Source: Streptomyces purpureus
Lineage (GTDB): Bacteria; Actinomycetota; Actinomycetes; Streptomycetales; Streptomycetaceae
Length of the DNA: 64,000 nucleotides
Assembly: GCF_014648195.1 (NCBI RefSeq)
Contig: NZ_BMQQ01000020.1
Span: 62,001 to 126,000 of the forward strand
Direction: 5' to 3'
Numbering within the stretch: the first letter of the stretch is position 1; the number at the start of each line of letters is the position of its first letter. The position numbers and the translations under genes are program-made. A model generated the notes under the pieces. That model ran no database searches. It saw nothing but the letters and a program-made list of their open reading frames with translations, and was not told the DNA's origin. Below are positions 60,077-64,000 of this stretch, piece after piece.

Positions 60077-61258
60077 CTAGGACTGCGGATCAGCGTCGGC
60101 CAAGCGCCCCAGGATCAGCGCGATTCGGAGCGTGAACGCCGAACGGACATCGGAGGGTGACCAGCCGGTGACATCGGTCACACGTCGGAGCCGGTAGCGC
60201 ACGGTGTTGGGGTGGACGAACAGCATCCGCGCGGCCCCTTCCAGGCTGCTCGCCTGCTCCAGATAGACACTCAGTGTTTCGAGAAGTGCCGACCCCGCTT
60301 CCTCCAGTGGTCTGTAGATCTCCTCCACCAGCTGCTCACGCGCCGCCGGGTCCGATGCGATGGCGCGCTCCGGGAGCAGATCGTCCGCGAGGACCGGCCG
60401 CGGCGCATCCTGCCACGCCGAACACGCCTTCAGACCGGCCGCCGCGGCCTGGGCGGAGCGTGTCGCGGCCAGCAGGTCGGGGACCACGGGGCCGGCCACC
60501 ACGGGCCCGGCCGCGTACGGCCCGATCAGGGATTTCGCCACATGCAGGGGGTTGTCGCTGCCGCCGGCGATGACGACCAGACGGTCTCCGAGCACACCGG
60601 TGAGGACCTGGAGCTTGGCGTGCCGGGCGGCCCGCCGGATGGCCTCCACGGTCAGCTCGCTGTCCCCGTCGGGGGCGGTGCCGAGCACCACGCAGACGTG
60701 CTCGGGAGAGTTCCAGCCCAGGGCGGCGGCGCGGGAGACGGCGCCCTCGTCGGCCTCGCCGGACAGGACCGCGTTGACCACGAGCGATTCGAGGCGCGCG
60801 TCCCAGGCGCCGCGGGCCTCGGCGGCCTGCGCGTAGACCTGGGCGGTGGCGAAGGCGATCTCCCGGGCGTAGACGAGCAGCGCCTCCCGCAAGACCGATT
60901 CGTCACCGGGTGCCGCGACCTCCTCGATCGCCGACTCCATGACCTCGATGGTGGTGCGGACCATCTCGACGGTCTGGCGCAGCGTGATCGCCCGGGTCAG
61001 CTCGCGCGGGGCCGTGCCGAAGACGTCGGTGGAGATGGCCTGCGGGGTCTCGGGGTGCCGGAACCATTCGGTGAACGCGGCGATACCGGCCTGGGCGACC
61101 AGCCCGATCCACGACCGGTTCTCGGGCGGCATCGCCCGGTACCACGGCAGCGTCTCGTCCATGCGCGCGATGGCGTTCGCGGCGAGCCGCCCGGAGGACT
61201 GCTCCAGGCGCTTGAGGGTGGCGGAGTGCGGGTGGGCGGCGTTCGCGGGTTCAGGCAC
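60077..61258 (-). CDS. fasR: PucR-type regulator of fatty acid synthesis (FasR)
   Basis: The 393-aa protein has a GGDEF-like central fold and a C-terminal PucR helix-turn-helix (AARMLFVHPNTVRYRLRRV, about 350-370). It lies directly upstream of fabD; in S. coelicolor the orthologue (SCO2386) activates the cluster. GTG at 61258. Confidence 0.88.
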   Translation of the reverse strand: MPEPANAAHPHSATLKRLEQSSGRLAANAIARMDETLPWYRAMPPENRSWIGLVAQAGIAAFTEWFRHPETPQAISTDVFGTAPRELTRAITLRQTVEMVRTTIEVMESAIEEVAAPGDESVLREALLVYAREIAFATAQVYAQAAEARGAWDARLESLVVNAVLSGEADEGAVSRAAALGWNSPEHVCVVLGTAPDGDSELTVEAIRRAARHAKLQVLTGVLGDRLVVIAGGSDNPLHVAKSLIGPYAAGPVVAGPVVPDLLAATRSAQAAAAGLKACSAWQDAPRPVLADDLLPERAIASDPAAREQLVEEIYRPLEEAGSALLETLSVYLEQASSLEGAARMLFVHPNTVRYRLRRVTDVTGWSPSDVRSAFTLRIALILGRLADADPQS

Positions 61259-61337
61259 GGGGACAAGACTGCCTTATCGGGACGGTGTCCCGCCCCGCCG
61301 GGGCCCGCTGTCCCGCCGTCCGCCTACCCTGGACGCC

Positions 61338-61997
61338 GTGACAGACGTACGGCGCTCCGGTGACCGCTACGCCGGAGGGGATCCGGCCGCCGGGATCGAG
61401 ACCCGGCACGCCTTCTCCTTCGGCTCCTTCTACGACCCCGGCAACCTCCGCTTCGGCGCGCTGCTCGCCTGCAACGAGGAGCGGCTCGCGCCCGGCGCCG
61501 GGTTCGAGGAGCATCCGCACAGCCACACCGAGATCGTCACCTGGGTCGTCGAGGGCGAGCTGACCCACCGCGACTCGGCCGGCCACGCCACCGTCGTACG
61601 CCCCGGGGACCTCCAGCACCTGTCCTCGGCGTCCGGGGTGCGGCACGTGGAGCGCAACGACGGCGACCGGCCGCTGGTCTTCGTCCAGATGTGGCTGGCG
61701 CCGCTGACCCCCGGGGGCGAGCCGGCGTACGAGGTGGTCCGCGGGATCGCCGACGCGACGCCGTACGCCCTGCCGGCGGCGGGGGCGATGTTGCACGTCC
61801 GCCGGCTCGCCCCGGGCGGGCGCACCGCCGTCCCCGACGCCCCGTACGTGTACGCGCATGTCGTACGGGGCGGGGTGCGCCTGGGCGACGAGGAGCTGGG
61901 GCCCGGCGACGCGGCGCGGCTCACCGGCACCGCCGGCCTGGAGCTGCGCGCCCTGGAGGCGCCCGCAGAGGTGCTGCTGTGGGAGATGCGGGGCTGA
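61338..61997 (+). CDS. Pirin-like bicupin protein
   Basis: The 219-aa bicupin has the metal-binding HPHSHTEIVTWVVEGEL (His/His/Glu) in the N-terminal cupin, then SSASGVRHVERND and a second cupin. Related YhaK/YhhW proteins bind metal, some with quercetinase activity. The GTG at 61338 is divergent from fasR by 79 bp. The L,D-transpeptidase ends 7 bp away, convergent. Confidence 0.87.
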   Translation: MTDVRRSGDRYAGGDPAAGIETRHAFSFGSFYDPGNLRFGALLACNEERLAPGAGFEEHPHSHTEIVTWVVEGELTHRDSAGHATVVRPGDLQHLSSASGVRHVERNDGDRPLVFVQMWLAPLTPGGEPAYEVVRGIADATPYALPAAGAMLHVRRLAPGGRTAVPDAPYVYAHVVRGGVRLGDEELGPGDAARLTGTAGLELRALEAPAEVLLWEMRG

Positions 61998-62004
61998 GGG
62001 GGCG

Positions 62005-63204
62005 TCAGGCTCGGGTGGCGAGCGCGCTCTTGGTCCGCCACTGCTCCCAGGTCACGTTCCACGCGCCGTAGCCGTTGCCCTCGGCGACCGTGCCCTTGGT
62101 GTCCTCGCCGCTGATCTCGAACGGGTCGCCGACGCGCACCTGCCCGTAGAAGTAGGCGGCGTCGGAGTCGTTCATGCCGATGCAGCCGGAGGACTTGTTG
62201 GCCCGGCCCATCCACCGCGCGTTCCACGGCGCCGCGTGCGCGTACATCCCCGACCAGGTCAGCCGCATCGAGTGGTCGACCATCTTGTCGTAGGCGTCGC
62301 CGAGGCCCACCGTCTCGGAGTTCATGTTGATGGTGCCCTCCTTCGCCATCAGCACGGCCGTGCCCTTCCAGGACCGCTTGTCGCCGCCAGGGGTGCCGCC
62401 GGAGACGGGGATCTCGCGGACCCGCTTGCCGTCGCGCTCCAGCGTGAGCTTCTTGGCGTCGAGGTCGACGCGGACGATCTGCCGGGCGCCGACGGTGAAT
62501 CCGGTGAGGTAGTCGCGTACGAACCAGCCCCCGCCCGAGTCCGTGCCGTTCAGCTGGGCGTCGAGGGTGACCTTCGTCCCCGCCTTCCAGTAATCCTTGG
62601 GCCGCCAGTCCACCCGGTCCTTGCCCGACCAGTCCTTCAGCCAGCCCCAGGACCCCTCGGTGCCGTTCGAGGTGGTCACCTTCAGCTGCTTCTCCACGTC
62701 CGCCTTGCGGGTCACCGGACGGTCGAAGACGATCGACAGCGGCTGACCGACCCCGACGGTGGTGTTCTTGCCCGGCGCCAGCGTCAGCCGGTTCACCTGC
62801 TCGGCCTCGGCGGTGGAGAACGACGCCTGCGTGGCCTGCGTACGGCCGCTCTGCGTCCGGGTCGTCGCCCGCACCGTGTACGTGGTGCCGGGCGCGGCCT
62901 TGCGGTCCGACGTCCAGGACGCCCCGTCGGCCGACGGGCGGCCGGGCAGCGTCTTCCCCTTGGCGTCGGTGACGGTCACCACGCTCAGGGTGCCGCCCTT
63001 CGCGGTCACCACCACCGGCTTCCCGGCGCTCACGCCCTTCCCCGACGGCGTCACCGTCACCGTCGCCGGCCGCTCGGCATCCCCGCCCGCCTTGGCGTCG
63101 TCCGGCGGCGAGGCCTTGAGGCCGCCGCCGGACGAGCAGGCCGAGAGCGCGACGCTGAGGACGACGGCGGCCACGGCCGCCTGACGCGTGCGTATGGAAC
63201 TCAC
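62005..63204 (-). CDS. L,D-transpeptidase lipoprotein (Ig-like + YkuD)
   Basis: The 399-aa protein has lipobox LSAC (Cys about 23), two Ig-like domains (about 45-240) and a YkuD catalytic domain with His323 and Cys341 in HAAPW...SSGCIGMND. It forms 3-3 peptidoglycan crosslinks outside the membrane, like mycobacterial LdtMt2. Start ATG at 63204. Confidence 0.93.
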   Translation of the reverse strand: MSSIRTRQAAVAAVVLSVALSACSSGGGLKASPPDDAKAGGDAERPATVTVTPSGKGVSAGKPVVVTAKGGTLSVVTVTDAKGKTLPGRPSADGASWTSDRKAAPGTTYTVRATTRTQSGRTQATQASFSTAEAEQVNRLTLAPGKNTTVGVGQPLSIVFDRPVTRKADVEKQLKVTTSNGTEGSWGWLKDWSGKDRVDWRPKDYWKAGTKVTLDAQLNGTDSGGGWFVRDYLTGFTVGARQIVRVDLDAKKLTLERDGKRVREIPVSGGTPGGDKRSWKGTAVLMAKEGTINMNSETVGLGDAYDKMVDHSMRLTWSGMYAHAAPWNARWMGRANKSSGCIGMNDSDAAYFYGQVRVGDPFEISGEDTKGTVAEGNGYGAWNVTWEQWRTKSALATRA

Positions 63205-63415
63205 AGATCCTCCGTAGAAGAGGGCGGACTGGGGTGGGATGTCCGGACTCTAAGCCGCGCGCACCGCCTCCGGAGCGGCTCGCGGCCCATGTGACGGCGG
63301 CTGCCGAGAAACGGTCATCGTCCGGTCACATACGCCGCGCGGAGCGGTCACGGGCCGCTGTGAATCTCCTGTCTGCCCCCACCGGACGAGGGGGCGGAAC
63401 ACGGAGGCTCACGTT

Positions 63416-64000
63416 GTGTCAGCGCTGCTCGTGACGGCCGGCCAGGGTCAGGACACCCGGCTCGGCCCGCTCACCGCCGAGGCCTATCGCTCCTTTGTCG
63501 CCACCCGCGCCGCCACGCCCGGCGGGCCCAGCTTCCTGCAGTGCCCGTCCTGGGCCGAGGTCAAGGAAGGCTGGCGGCCGCACTTCATCGGCTGGGGACA
63601 GGGCGACGGGGAGCTGTCCGGGGCGGCGCTCGCCCTGCTGCGGCCGTTCCCCGGCACCCGTAAATTCTTCGCCTACCTCCCCGAAGGGCCCGTCGCCGAC
63701 TGGTCCGACCCCGACATCGACGGCTGGCTCACCCCGCTGCTGCGCCACCTGCGGGCCGCCGGCGCCTTCGCCGTACGCATCGGGCCCTCGCCCGCCTACC
63801 GGCGCTGGAACGCCGCCCGCCTCAAGGCCCTCACCGGCAACGGCCGTCGCATCTCCGACGTCCTCGCCTGCGAGGTCGACCCGCTCGGCACCGCCGTCGC
63901 CGAACGGCTGCGGGCCCGCGGCTGGCGCCGCTGCGGCGGCGACGACAGCGGCGGCGACGCCGACGCCCAGCCCCGGCTCGTCTTCCAGGTACCGCTCGCC
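63416..64000 (+). CDS. FemX/FemAB-type peptidyltransferase, N-terminal part
   Basis: The first 195 codons are present; the gene continues beyond the window. FLQCPSWAEVKEGWRPHFIGW, LALLRPFPGTRKFFAYLPEGPV and AVRIGPSP match FemAB/FemX-like GNAT enzymes that add amino acids to the lipid II peptide. In Streptomyces FemX adds the first Gly of the interpeptide bridge. GTG at 63416 has GGAGG 10 bp upstream. Its position next to an L,D-transpeptidase fits cell-wall work. Confidence 0.85.
   Translation, partial: MSALLVTAGQGQDTRLGPLTAEAYRSFVATRAATPGGPSFLQCPSWAEVKEGWRPHFIGWGQGDGELSGAALALLRPFPGTRKFFAYLPEGPVADWSDPDIDGWLTPLLRHLRAAGAFAVRIGPSPAYRRWNAARLKALTGNGRRISDVLACEVDPLGTAVAERLRARGWRRCGGDDSGGDADAQPRLVFQVPLA

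Overview
The window is chromosomal DNA of a Streptomyces species. The base composition is very GC-rich with strong third-position GC bias. Start codons are often GTG, several promoters abut the start codon (leaderless genes), and the gene content matches the conserved Streptomyces core: dnaG beside an hrdA-type sigma factor, mbl, matB, and the fabD-fabH-acpP-fabF cluster next to a PucR-type fasR. I see no prophage, integrase, insertion sequence, CRISPR array or rRNA. All homology statements come from reading the translations; no database search was run.

Layout. 1-2385: start of a nitrite reductase large subunit (nirB) with an upstream FAD-dependent oxidoreductase and a divergent TauE-type permease. 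2406-4751: class F sortase, a secreted membrane-anchored protein, and a class IV aminotransferase. 4796-9871: a flavin reductase behind a SoxR-type box, then a heterodimeric ABC exporter, cutA and a gamma-glutamylcyclotransferase-like gene. 9831-16569: nasA, a YdcF/SanA-type membrane protein, an aquaporin, a CbiX-type chelatase and dgt, with two GC-rich repeat-bearing gaps. 16770-21335: ferredoxin-reductase-like flavoprotein, dnaG, hrdA. 21448-26944 (minus): a second ABC exporter pair paralogous to the first, xylB, and a YtxH-like protein. 27134-27525: three tRNAs. 27702-28708: ohrA/ohrR. 28779-34965: an MFS/oxidoreductase/SDR operon divergent from a large SARP/AfsR-type regulator. 34986-37806: matB plus a fused carboxyltransferase. 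38047-42376: GAF sensor kinase, mbl, two uncharacterised genes. 42380-44424: MarR regulator, MDR reductase, second Ohr. 44556-55459: secreted peptidase, EI24 protein, nitrilase-like hydrolase, C15-like protein, TetR/GH3 pair, galM, GDSL lipoprotein. 55731-64000: DUF3145, type II fatty acid synthase genes with fasR, pirin-like protein, L,D-transpeptidase, and the start of a FemX-like gene.

How genes work together. Nitrate assimilation is split between nasA and nirB, and each has a GlnR-like box ending 22 bp before its start codon. The CbiX-type gene could serve siroheme synthesis for NirB. The SoxR-box transcription unit couples a flavin reductase to an exporter, consistent with a response to redox-active compounds. 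The SARP gene shares its intergenic region with the SDR/oxidoreductase/MFS operon, and that region carries four 11-bp-phased direct repeats typical of SARP sites. matB and the overlapping carboxyltransferase form a malonyl-CoA unit separate from the fatty acid synthase cluster.

The most notable points are the 11-bp-phased SARP repeats, the near-identical tract shared by two inverted ABC genes about 13 kb apart (probable gene conversion), the paired GlnR boxes, and several enzymes lacking a canonical residue: a sortase without the usual Arg, a C15-like protein with Ser for Cys, an aquaporin without the filter Arg, and a sensor kinase without its N-box Asn.
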